Shown piece after piece: positions 15,086 through 21,602 of a stretch of DNA of 22,735 nucleotides. The number at the start of each line of letters is the position of its first letter. The first letter of the stretch is position 1. The DNA comes from Desulfobacterales bacterium. Its GTDB lineage: Bacteria; Desulfobacterota; Desulfobacteria; Desulfobacterales; UBA2174_A. Below the pieces are notes generated by a model. The model saw nothing but the letters and a program-made list of their open reading frames with translations, was not told the origin of the DNA and did no database searches. The stretch covers positions 1-22,735 of the forward strand of contig JALOPD010000094.1 of assembly GCA_025454075.1 (NCBI GenBank), given 5' to 3'. Position numbers and translations under genes: made by a program.

Positions 15086-15089
15086 TTGG

Positions 15090-15117
15090 TTGATTTCAGA
15101 GCGGGCATCCCTATAGT
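15090..15117 (+). promoter_or_regulatory. Sigma-70-type promoter for the peroxiredoxin gene
   Basis: TTGATT (15090-15095) and TATAGT (15112-15117) are separated by 16 bases, matching consensus 4/6 and 5/6. The leader before ATG 15190 would be about 65 bases. Confidence 0.5.
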
Positions 15118-15189
15118 TTCTGATAGCTCAGCTCAACTAATTAAAAGCCATCATCTGGTCGCCATCGCCATTTGAAAAAGGAGGAAGCC

Positions 15190-15657
15190 ATGCCGAAAGA
15201 GGGCGCCAAAGCACCGGCCTTCTGCCTGCCTGCGGCGGACAAGGACAAGGTCTGCCTGAAAGATTTCGCCGGTAAGTGGGTGGTTCTTTACTTCTACCCT
15301 AAGGACAGCACAAGCGGCTGAACGGTGGAGGCTCTGGAGTTTTCAGAGCTCAAGCCGAAGTTCGAGAAACTGGGCGCCGTGATCCTGGGGGTGAGCCCGG
15401 ATTCGGTCGACTCCCACCGGAAATTCATCCGGAAGAACTCGATCGCAGTCACTCTTCTGAGCGACGCCGACACTTCCGTCATTAAGGCCTACGATGCCTG
15501 GGGCACGAAAAAGATGTACGGCAAGGAATTCAAGGGGGTTGTGCGCAGCACGGTGTTGATCGACTCCAAGGGCATGGTGAGGGCGGCATGGCCCAAAGCC
15601 AGTTCCAAGGGACATGCCCTGGAGGTTCTGGAAGCCCTTCATGAAATTGCCGGATGA
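15190..15657 (+). CDS. Selenocysteine-containing peroxiredoxin, BCP/PrxQ type (UGA at the active site)
   Basis: The peroxiredoxin reduces hydroperoxides with a peroxidatic Cys or Sec in the cytoplasm. ATG 15190 has GGAGG six bases before it. The frame reads through one in-frame TGA (15319-15321, codon 44) to the stop at 15655-15657, giving 155 residues, the normal BCP length. Around the UGA the sequence is [19 protein letters not shown], exactly the BCP active site FYPKDxTPGCT with Sec in place of the peroxidatic Cys. The usual resolving Cys five residues later is Leu (TVEALEF), so this is a 1-Sec enzyme. The reading frame after the UGA is fully BCP-like ([33 protein letters not shown]). A SECIS-like hairpin lies just downstream of the UGA. 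Gene callers would start at GTG 15325 and lose the active site. Confidence 0.92.
15328..15351 (+). promoter_or_regulatory. SECIS-like hairpin downstream of the UGA codon
   Basis: GAG-G-CTCTG (15328-15336) pairs with CAGAGCTC (15344-15351) with one bulged G, leaving a small loop that starts GAG next to the closing G. The apical G lies about 18 bases from the UGA, inside the range expected for bacterial SECIS elements bound by SelB. The hairpin is within the coding frame, as is normal in bacteria. Confidence 0.6.
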
Positions 15658-15734
15658 TTGCCGGCCCCTCGGCCCCTGCAGAAACGGAGCGGCATCGGTT
15701 CACGGCCGGCGAGGCGGCGGTTTAGTCCTCTTTG

Positions 15735-16220
15735 CTAGTCCACAGCCGTGCCCCAGTCGTACTGGCGCTTGACATAATTCAGAAAAAGGGAAGTTTCCGT
15801 GCGGAGCACGCCGTCGATCCGGTTGATCCGGCCAAAGATCAATTGGTTCAGATCGTCCAGGTCCTTGAGGACGAATTCCGTGTCGATGCCGGTGCCGCCG
15901 GTGGTCTGGACGATGTGCCAGAGCGCCTTGATGGTCTTCAGCTCGCGGATGATCCGGTCCATCTTTTTGATTTCGGCGTGGATGCGGATGGTGCCGACGA
16001 CCTCGAAGCCCAGTTTGAGCGGGTTGCTGACGGCGACGATCTGGATGTACTGCTCCCGGATCAGCCGCTGCAGGCGGGTGCGGACAGTGGCTTCCGAAAT
16101 GCCGATGGTCTTGGCGATCTCGGTATTGGAGATGCGCCCATCTTTCTGAAGCAGCTCGATCATGCGGCAGTCGACTGCGTCAATCGTCTTTTTTCGGCCT
16201 TGACCGTTGGTTCTCCCCAT
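15735..16220 (-). CDS. Lrp/AsnC-family transcriptional regulator
   Basis: From ATG 16220 (GGAGGGG upstream) the protein has 161 residues, the usual Lrp size. The N-terminal winged HTH (about 13-55) reads AVDCRMIELLQKDGRISNTE, then IAKTIGISEATVRTRLQRLI, which is typical. The C-terminal AsnC/RAM ligand-sensing domain (about 75-150) includes VVGTIRIHAEIKKMDRIIREL and VQTTGGTGIDTEFVLKDLDDL. Family members sense amino acids. It is divergent from mmsA with 226 bases between, so it most likely controls the mmsA/aminotransferase operon and itself. Activator or repressor role cannot be told. Confidence 0.92.
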   Translation of the reverse strand: MGRTNGQGRKKTIDAVDCRMIELLQKDGRISNTEIAKTIGISEATVRTRLQRLIREQYIQIVAVSNPLKLGFEVVGTIRIHAEIKKMDRIIRELKTIKALWHIVQTTGGTGIDTEFVLKDLDDLNQLIFGRINRIDGVLRTETSLFLNYVKRQYDWGTAVD

Positions 16221-16267
16221 CCACCCCTCCGCTCGCCATCGGGCTCTAATTCCTATTTGTCTTATTT

Positions 16268-16381
16268 CCAAATTATTGGCTGTTGAATTAACTGAATTCG
16301 TTTTTTCATGTCAACATAATTATTGATTTCGTTGAAAACAGCGCAAGCCGTCTTGACAACCGCTCCTGGTTCAAATAAGCT
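16268..16381. promoter_or_regulatory. Divergent control region of the Lrp regulator and mmsA
   Basis: A 12-base near-palindrome CCAAATTATTGG (16268-16279) and a very AT-rich stretch to 16330 are candidate Lrp-type operators. A plus-strand TTGACA (16353-16358) followed after 17 bases by a weak TAAGCT (16376-16381) is a candidate mmsA promoter with a leader near 60 bases; activation by the regulator would suit the poor -10 box. Confidence 0.45.
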
Positions 16382-16446
16382 GAGCGCCATCGATCCTTAT
16401 CCGCATCTATCCATCAATCTATCCAAACATAAAAAAGGGGGACCCT

Positions 16447-17901
16447 ATGGCACTGCCGGTCATGAAAAATTACATCAACGGGGAGTGGGTGGCGTCGGAT
16501 TCGAAGAGCTTCGGGGACGTGTGGAACCCGGCCAAAGGCGAGAAGATCGCGCAGGTGCCCTACGGGACTCGCGCGGACGTGGACCAGGCGGTGAAGGCGG
16601 CCAAGGCGGCGTTCTGGGAGTGGCGGGCAACCCCGCCGCTGTCCCGGGCGCGGTACCTGTTCCGGCTGAAGGACGCCTTCGAGAACAACTTTGAGGACAT
16701 TGCCAAGACGCTGACCCGCGAGCAGGGCAAGGTGATCGACGAGTCGCGCGGGGAGGTGCGGCGGATGATCGAGAACGTGGAGCACGCCACGGGGGTGACG
16801 ACGCTTATGTGCGGCTACACGCTGGAGGACATCGCCAAGGACATCGACTGCATGGGCCACCGGCAGGCGATCGGGGTCTTTGCCGCTATTGCGCCGTACA
16901 ATTTTCCGGCCATGGTGCCGTGGTGGTTCCTGCCGTATGCGATCGTCTCCGGCAACACCTATGTGCTCAAGCCCTCCGAGCAGGTGCCGATGACGCAGAC
17001 CAAGATTTTCGAGATTATGGATTCGGTGGGGTTTCCGGAGGGGGTGGTGAACATGGTGCACGGCTCCAAGGAGGTGGTCAACGCGATCCTGGATCACCCG
17101 GACATTGCGGGGGTGTCGTTTGTGGGCTCCTCGCCGACGGCCAAGTACATCTACGAGCGCTGCGGGGCGACAGGCAAGCGGGTGCAGGCGCTGGGGGGTG
17201 CGAAGAACGTGGTGGCGGTGATGCCGGACGCGAAGCTGGAACCGGCGATGCCGTCGTTGATCACCTCTTATTACGGCTGCACGGGCCAGCGCTGCCTGTC
17301 GGGGGCGATCCTGGCGCCGGTGGGGGATGTGGCCGATGAACTGATCGCCAAGTTCACGGCGGCGGCCAAGGCGGTGCGGCTGGGCGACGGGCTGGACGAG
17401 AAGACGACGATGGGCCCGGTGGTGAGCGCGGCGCACAAGCAGCGGGTGCTGGGCTACATCGAGAAGGGCATCGCCGAGGGGGCGAAGCTGGTGCTGGACG
17501 GCCGCAACGCGAAGGTCCCGGAGCTGCCCAACGGGTTTTTCGTCGGCCCGACGATCTTTGACCACGTGAAGCCGGAGATGACCATCGCCCGGGAGGAGAT
17601 CTTCGGGCCGGTGGTGGGGGTGATCCGCTGCCAGAACATGAACGAGGTGGTGGAGCTGATCAACACGCGGGGCTACGCGAACGCGGCCTGCATCTACACC
17701 TCCAGCGGGGCGGCGGCGCGCGAGTTCAAGTACAAGGTCAAGCCGAGCATGATCGGGGTGAACATCGGCATCGCCGCGCCGATGAGTTTTTTCCCGTTCG
17801 GAGGTGCCGGTAACTCGATGTACGGCGACACCAAGGGCCACGGCCAGGAGATCTTCAACTTTTTCACAGACACCAAGGTGGTAATCGAGCGCTGGCTGTA
17901 G
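16447..17901 (+). CDS. mmsA: CoA-acylating (methyl)malonate-semialdehyde dehydrogenase
   Basis: The enzyme converts malonate semialdehyde to acetyl-CoA, or methylmalonate semialdehyde to propionyl-CoA, with NAD+, CoA and loss of CO2. The 484 residues are normal for MmsA. Landmarks are VKNYINGEW-like NYINGEWV at the N-terminus, APYNFPAMVPWW (about 150-160), GSSPTAKYIY, LGGAKNVVAVMPDA and GQRCLSG (catalytic Cys283 preceded by Arg282). The LGGAKN sequence lacks the glutamate general base of hydrolytic aldehyde dehydrogenases, a mark of the CoA-acylating MmsA group. AAGGGGG precedes ATG 16447. It is first in a probable operon with the ferritin-like and aminotransferase genes, behind a divergent Lrp regulator. 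Third codon positions are strongly G-biased, unlike the aminotransferase gene. Confidence 0.93.
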   Translation: MALPVMKNYINGEWVASDSKSFGDVWNPAKGEKIAQVPYGTRADVDQAVKAAKAAFWEWRATPPLSRARYLFRLKDAFENNFEDIAKTLTREQGKVIDESRGEVRRMIENVEHATGVTTLMCGYTLEDIAKDIDCMGHRQAIGVFAAIAPYNFPAMVPWWFLPYAIVSGNTYVLKPSEQVPMTQTKIFEIMDSVGFPEGVVNMVHGSKEVVNAILDHPDIAGVSFVGSSPTAKYIYERCGATGKRVQALGGAKNVVAVMPDAKLEPAMPSLITSYYGCTGQRCLSGAILAPVGDVADELIAKFTAAAKAVRLGDGLDEKTTMGPVVSAAHKQRVLGYIEKGIAEGAKLVLDGRNAKVPELPNGFFVGPTIFDHVKPEMTIAREEIFGPVVGVIRCQNMNEVVELINTRGYANAACIYTSSGAAAREFKYKVKPSMIGVNIGIAAPMSFFPFGGAGNSMYGDTKGHGQEIFNFFTDTKVVIERWL

Positions 17902-17906
17902 GCGAT

Positions 17907-18003
17907 AGGGGTCAAGGGGTCGAAGGGTCGAGTGAAAACCCGGATCCCGCAGGCCTGAGGCAAGCCCCAATTTGCTTCACTTGACCCCTTGAACCCTCGA
18001 CCG
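17907..18003. repeat. Imperfect inverted repeat between mmsA and the ferritin-like gene
   Basis: The arm at 17907-17935 (GGGGTCAAGGGGTCGAAGGG, then TCGAGTGAA) is repeated in inverted, imperfect form at 17976-18003 (TTCACTTGACCCCTTGAACC, then CTCGACC). About 40 bases separate the arms. Each arm is itself built of tandem GGGTC(A/G)A-like units. Its sequence looks like a dispersed intergenic repeat rather than a terminator. In RNA it could form a long hairpin and change the ratio of the operon's products. Confidence 0.6.
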
Positions 18004-18036
18004 CTGGTACCCTTTCCATATTTTGAGGAGTCAACC

Positions 18037-18468
18037 ATGCCTTTGCAGAACTTTGGCAGCATCCTGAACTTTGCAGAAGAGCTGGAGCGGCTGGACCGGC
18101 AGTTTTACGCGGCGGCCTCAGGCAACCCGGCCTGCGCCGGCTGCAAGGCCCTGTTTGCGGAACTCGAGGCCGAGGCGGCGCGCAACGTCACGACCGTGCA
18201 GCGCATCCGGCGGGAAAACGTCACCGAGATGATTCTGGAGCCCGTGAAGGATTTTACGCGGGCCCCCTTCTGTGAGGCCTGCGAGGGGGCGGCCGTGCAG
18301 AGTGCGGCCGAGGTGCTGGCGACGGCCGCCCGTCTTGAACGCCGGGCGGAGCGCTACTACACCGAGGCCGCCGAAAAGCTCAAGGCGCTGGCCGAGGTCT
18401 CCCGGGCCCTGAAAACACTGGCTAAAAATCGCAAGGCCCATGCGGCCAAGCTTGCCTCGCTGAAATAA
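18037..18468 (+). CDS. Small ferritin-like/four-helix protein with two CxxC motifs, function unknown
   Basis: ATG 18037 is preceded by GAGGAG at 18025-18030; the product has 143 residues. It is almost entirely helical. Helix patterns FAEELERLDRQFYAAA (about 12-27), AELEAEAARNVTTVQRIRREN (41-61), LERRAERYYTEAAEKLKALAE (100-120) and a last lysine-rich helix suggest a four-helix bundle like rubrerythrin, but the full E-x6-Y/ExxH di-iron ligand set is not clear. Cysteines are C33-x-x-C36 (CAGC) and C79-x-x-C82 (CEAC), both at helix junctions and able to bind a metal or form disulfides. It is co-directional between mmsA and the aminotransferase, 13 bases from the latter, so almost certainly in the operon. 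No biochemical role can be assigned. Confidence 0.75.
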   Translation: MPLQNFGSILNFAEELERLDRQFYAAASGNPACAGCKALFAELEAEAARNVTTVQRIRRENVTEMILEPVKDFTRAPFCEACEGAAVQSAAEVLATAARLERRAERYYTEAAEKLKALAEVSRALKTLAKNRKAHAAKLASLK

Positions 18469-18480
18469 GGAGGACTCACC

Positions 18481-19863
18481 ATGGCCGACACCGCCAACCG
18501 CGTTCAAGAATACGCCGCCCACAGCTTCCACACCTGGAGCCGACAGAAGGGGTGGAAAGCCCCGCTGCTCGTGAACGACGCCGAGGGGATCTATTTTTAC
18601 GACGACAAGGGAAAAACCTACATCGACTTCTCCTCCCAGCTCATGTGCTCCAACCTCGGCCACAAGAACAAGGCGGTTATCGAGGCCATCGTCAGGCAGG
18701 CCGAAAAGCTGCCCTACATCGTTCCGAGCTTCGCCAACGAGGCCACCATGGCGGCCGTGGAAGCGCTGCAAACGGTCATGCCGAAGGGCCTCACCCGCTT
18801 CTTTTTCTCGACGAGCGGCACCGAGGCCAACGAGGCGGCCGTCAAAATGGTCCGCCAGGCCTGTGCGCCGGCCTACAAGGTGATCTCTCGCTACAAGTCC
18901 TACCACGGCTCTACCGCCGCTAGCATTTCCCTCACCGGCGACCCCCGGCGCTGGTACGCCGAACAGGCCCGCTGCACCATCCCGGGCGTGCGCTTTGCGC
19001 CGGACAGCAATTGCTACCGCTGCCCCTTCGACCTCGCCTATCCCCAGTGCGGGGTGCAGTGCGCCAAGTTCCTGGATTACATGATCCGCGAGGAGGGCAA
19101 CGTGGCCGCCATCATCGTGGAGCCCATCGTCGGCACCAACGGCCGTCTGATCCCGCCGCCGGAGTACTACCCCATGCTGCGCCGAATCTGCGACGAGCAC
19201 CACGTGATGTTGATCGCCGATGAGGTGATGTCCGGCTGGTTCCGCACCGGGACCGCATTCGCCATGGAACACTGGGGCGTGACGCCGGATTTCATCACCA
19301 CGGCCAAGGGCGCCAGCGCCGCCTACACCCCCGTGGCCGTCACCGCGGCCTCGGAAAAGGTGGCCGGATTCTTCGAAGACGAAGTCTTCTGCCACGGCCA
19401 CACCTACGCCTTCCACCCGCTATCGGCCGCGGCCATCCCGGCCGCCATCGGCGAACTGAAGAAACTGATGGCTTCCGGGCTGCCGCAGCGCGTCTCCGTG
19501 CACCTGAAAAAAAGACTCTACGAGCTGGCCGACAAACACATCTGCGTCGGCGATGTCCGCGGCATCGGCCATTTCTGGGGGCTGGAACTGGTCAAGAACC
19601 GCAAGACCAAGGAGCCGTTCGACACGAAGGCCGACAAGTTCGGCACCAAAGCCCTCATGACCGGCCGGGTCGCCGGCGACGCCATGCAGCGCGGCGTTTA
19701 CATCAGTCCGTGGTACGACACCCTGGTGATCGCACCACCGCTGATCATCACCGAGGCCCAGGTGGACGAGGCCCTCGCCGTCGTCGACCAATCCCTTGAG
19801 ATCGCCGACCGCGAGTCGATCGACACGGGAACGCCGGCAGCCCACAGCACCGAGTATCAATAA
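18481..19863 (+). CDS. Class III omega-aminotransferase (beta-alanine/taurine:pyruvate type)
   Basis: A PLP enzyme that moves an omega-amino group, for example from beta-alanine, to pyruvate. The 460 residues carry TSGTEANEAAVKM (about 111-123), the YHGST turn, IADEVMSGWFRTG (Asp247) and the PLP lysine Lys276 in TTAKGASAAYTP. A cysteine group C178-x2-C181-x8-C190-x3-C194 (NCYRCPFDLAYPQCGVQC) lies in the substrate-side loop region. With MmsA in the operon the favoured substrate is beta-alanine (product malonate semialdehyde); 3-aminoisobutyrate, GABA or taurine cannot be excluded. AGGAGG lies just before ATG 18481. Third positions are C-biased, unlike mmsA. Two hairpins follow the stop. Confidence 0.9.
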   Translation: MADTANRVQEYAAHSFHTWSRQKGWKAPLLVNDAEGIYFYDDKGKTYIDFSSQLMCSNLGHKNKAVIEAIVRQAEKLPYIVPSFANEATMAAVEALQTVMPKGLTRFFFSTSGTEANEAAVKMVRQACAPAYKVISRYKSYHGSTAASISLTGDPRRWYAEQARCTIPGVRFAPDSNCYRCPFDLAYPQCGVQCAKFLDYMIREEGNVAAIIVEPIVGTNGRLIPPPEYYPMLRRICDEHHVMLIADEVMSGWFRTGTAFAMEHWGVTPDFITTAKGASAAYTPVAVTAASEKVAGFFEDEVFCHGHTYAFHPLSAAAIPAAIGELKKLMASGLPQRVSVHLKKRLYELADKHICVGDVRGIGHFWGLELVKNRKTKEPFDTKADKFGTKALMTGRVAGDAMQRGVYISPWYDTLVIAPPLIITEAQVDEALAVVDQSLEIADRESIDTGTPAAHSTEYQ

Positions 19864-19886
19864 ACCATCGGCCGAAGCCGATGGTT
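19863..19886 (+). terminator. Hairpin directly after the aminotransferase stop
   Basis: A perfect 10-base stem AACCATCGGC (19863-19872) with CGAA loop and GCCGATGGTT (19877-19886). There is no T run after it (CATAAATA), so it may stabilise the mRNA end or terminate weakly; the stronger terminator is at 19905. Confidence 0.5.
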
Positions 19887-19904
19887 CATAAATACCCCAG
19901 CACA

Positions 19905-19946
19905 TAAATCATCCCCGCCGTTTGCGGCGAGGATGATTTATTTTTT
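19905..19946 (+). terminator. Rho-independent terminator of the mmsA operon
   Basis: TAAATCATCC plus CGCCG (19905-19920) pairs with CGGCG plus GGATGATTTA (19925-19940) around a TTTG loop with one mismatch, followed by T6 (19941-19946). This is a canonical intrinsic terminator. Confidence 0.85.
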
Positions 19947-20002
19947 CTAAATGTTTTCGCCAACCTGCCGATGACACTGTTACAAGCGGCGTTTTTCATT
20001 CC

Positions 20003-20031
20003 TTGACTACCGGGCATCGGTTTTCTATGAT
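20003..20031 (+). promoter_or_regulatory. Sigma-70-type promoter for mglA
   Basis: TTGACT (20003-20008) and TATGAT (20026-20031) are exactly 17 bases apart, each matching consensus 5/6. The predicted start is near 20038. The 92-base leader to the ATG contains small GC hairpins, for example CCGGC/GCCGG at 20043-20060. Confidence 0.65.
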
Positions 20032-20129
20032 AAAAAAATGTGACCGGCGGGAATCTGCCGGCATCAAACTGCCGAAGGCAGACGCCCGCACCTGAACGAC
20101 CATTTTTTATTTATTAATAACAGCAGGTT

Positions 20130-20741
20130 ATGGCGACCATCAATCTGAAAAAGCGTGAGGTTGAAATCAAGCTTGTCTACTACGGCCCGGGCCGTTGCGG
20201 CAAGACCACCAATCTTCAGTACGTCTTCAAGAACAGCCGCAGCCGGATGATCGACGAAATGGTGTCGATCAAGACCAAGGGCGATCTGACGCTCTTCTTC
20301 GATTTTGTCCCCATGGGGCTCGGCACCATCAAGGGGTGCGAGGCCCGTGTGCAGCTTTACACCGTCCCCGGCCAGACGAAATACGCATCGACCCGGAAGC
20401 TGGTGTTGAAAGGCGCCGACGGGATCGTTTTCGTGGCGGATTCGATGCGCGTCCGGCACGAGCAGAACATCGAATCCCTCAAGGACCTGGCCCAGAACCT
20501 CAAAGACTACGGCATGAACATCTTCCAGTTCCCGCTGGTCATGCAGTGGAACAAGCGTGATCTGGCGGAAGCCGGTGTGCCGCTGATGTCCGTCGAGGAG
20601 ATGGACCGCCTCTACAACCGCCAGCTTAAAGCGCCCACCTTCGCCGCCAGCGCCGCCACCGGCGCGGGGGTCAACGACACCCTCAAGGCCGCATTGGTCC
20701 TCACCCTGCGCTCGATCAAAAAACAGGCCGGTTGGGAATAA
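20130..20741 (+). CDS. mglA: MglA-family Ras-like small GTPase
   Basis: MglA is a bacterial Ras-like GTPase that sets cell polarity for gliding and type IV pili. The 203 residues contain the P-loop YYGPGRCGKTTNLQYV (about 17-32), a switch region with TKGDLTLFFDFVP, the G3 motif TVPGQTKYASTRK (Pro at the position of Ras Gly12-type variation found in MglA), NKRD (G4) and SAATGAGV (G5). Residue pattern and length are those of MglA. A good promoter lies upstream and a terminator follows, so it is monocistronic. The usual partner MglB (a roadblock GTPase-activating protein) is not beside it. The start is ATG 20130 with a weak AGCAGG upstream. Confidence 0.92.
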   Translation: MATINLKKREVEIKLVYYGPGRCGKTTNLQYVFKNSRSRMIDEMVSIKTKGDLTLFFDFVPMGLGTIKGCEARVQLYTVPGQTKYASTRKLVLKGADGIVFVADSMRVRHEQNIESLKDLAQNLKDYGMNIFQFPLVMQWNKRDLAEAGVPLMSVEEMDRLYNRQLKAPTFAASAATGAGVNDTLKAALVLTLRSIKKQAGWE

Positions 20742-20764
20742 GGGCTTCTGACGAAGCCCTTATT
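20737..20764 (+). terminator. Terminator after mglA
   Basis: A perfect 12-base stem AATAAGGGCTTC (20737-20748) with TGAC loop and GAAGCCCTTATT (20753-20764). The mglA stop codon lies inside the left arm. The T run is short, so it may serve both mglA and the converging crotonase gene. Confidence 0.65.
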
Positions 20765-20818
20765 TGCCGGAGGAATAACTCCGGATCACGGCATGAGACG
20801 CGGTTTGGCCCGCCCGTT

Positions 20819-21565
20819 CTAAAATTTTGCCGCAGCCTCTTTCAGAAGGGCTTGTGAGGCGGGCGCAAACCAGCATTCCATGAACGCACGGTTCAGGTCC
20901 TCGCGAATGGCTGTGAACCTTTTTTGGATCTCCCGGGTGCGGTGCTGCTTGGTGAGGGCAAAAGCCGCCGCCGGCAGAGCGGCCAGCTCCGCAACCCTCT
21001 CGATCGCGCGCGCCTCGACCTCTTCCTCGCTGCAGACAGCGTCAGCCAGCCCGGCGGCCTTGGCTTCATCCGGACCCAGGAACCCGCTGCGGAACTCCAT
21101 CTCGACCGCCACCCGGTCTGAGACGATCTGCCTCAACATCAAATCCGCCAGGTAAGGCACCGGCACCCCGATCTTGACCTCATTCAGGGCGAACAGCTTT
21201 CTTCCTCCCGCTATAAAACGATAGTCGCAGGCCAAGGCCAGGATGGCGCCGCCGCCGGTGGCGTGGCCTGCCATGGCACAGGCGGTGGGAATGGGCAGCG
21301 TGTAGATGCGAAGGACGAGATCTTCAAACCGGTTCCAGAAATCCTTCATTTCATCCCGCCCCAGCATCAGAAGATGGGGGACATGGAGCCCGATGCTGAA
21401 AAATTTGTTGTTGCCGGCCAGAACCAGGCCCCTATAGCGGCCTTTGATCTCGTCCACCGCTGCAGTCAACTCCTCCACCAGCGGCCGGTCAATGGGATTG
21501 GTTACACCGTTGGTCAACCGCAGAAACGCTGTCGTCCCATGATCCTCCAGCGTCATCGTGGGCAT
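20819..21565 (-). CDS. Enoyl-CoA hydratase/isomerase (crotonase) family protein
   Basis: The 248-residue protein has the crotonase fold: oxyanion-hole strand NNKFFSIGLH (about 52-61) and GHATGGGAILALACDYRFIAG (about 100-120). The first catalytic glutamate of hydratases (Glu144 in the rat enzyme, in GGGxELAxxCD) is Ile108 here (GGGAILALACD). The second (Glu164) is kept as Glu129 in LFALNEVKIGVPVP. One catalytic glutamate is typical of delta3,delta2-enoyl-CoA isomerases, so isomerase or another reaction is likelier than hydration. The start ATG 21565 has GGAGG about nine bases upstream. The C-terminal helices end in a polar KEAAAKF. It converges on mglA; a sirtuin gene lies 37 bases upstream on the same strand. 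Confidence 0.88.
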   Translation of the reverse strand: MPTMTLEDHGTTAFLRLTNGVTNPIDRPLVEELTAAVDEIKGRYRGLVLAGNNKFFSIGLHVPHLLMLGRDEMKDFWNRFEDLVLRIYTLPIPTACAMAGHATGGGAILALACDYRFIAGGRKLFALNEVKIGVPVPYLADLMLRQIVSDRVAVEMEFRSGFLGPDEAKAAGLADAVCSEEEVEARAIERVAELAALPAAAFALTKQHRTREIQKRFTAIREDLNRAFMECWFAPASQALLKEAAAKF

Positions 21566-21602
21566 ACCACCTGTCCTCCTATGGTCGAGAGACGCGAATT
21601 CC

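Noticed and set aside
15325..15657. Independent 110-aa gene starting at GTG 15325
   Set aside because: No ribosome-binding site of its own, and it would lack the first half of the peroxiredoxin fold including the active site that is encoded in frame upstream of the UGA.
16414..17970. Long minus-strand open frame antisense to mmsA (518 codons)
   Set aside because: Arg/His/Leu-rich shadow caused by the strong G bias in third positions of mmsA; no domain-like sequence.
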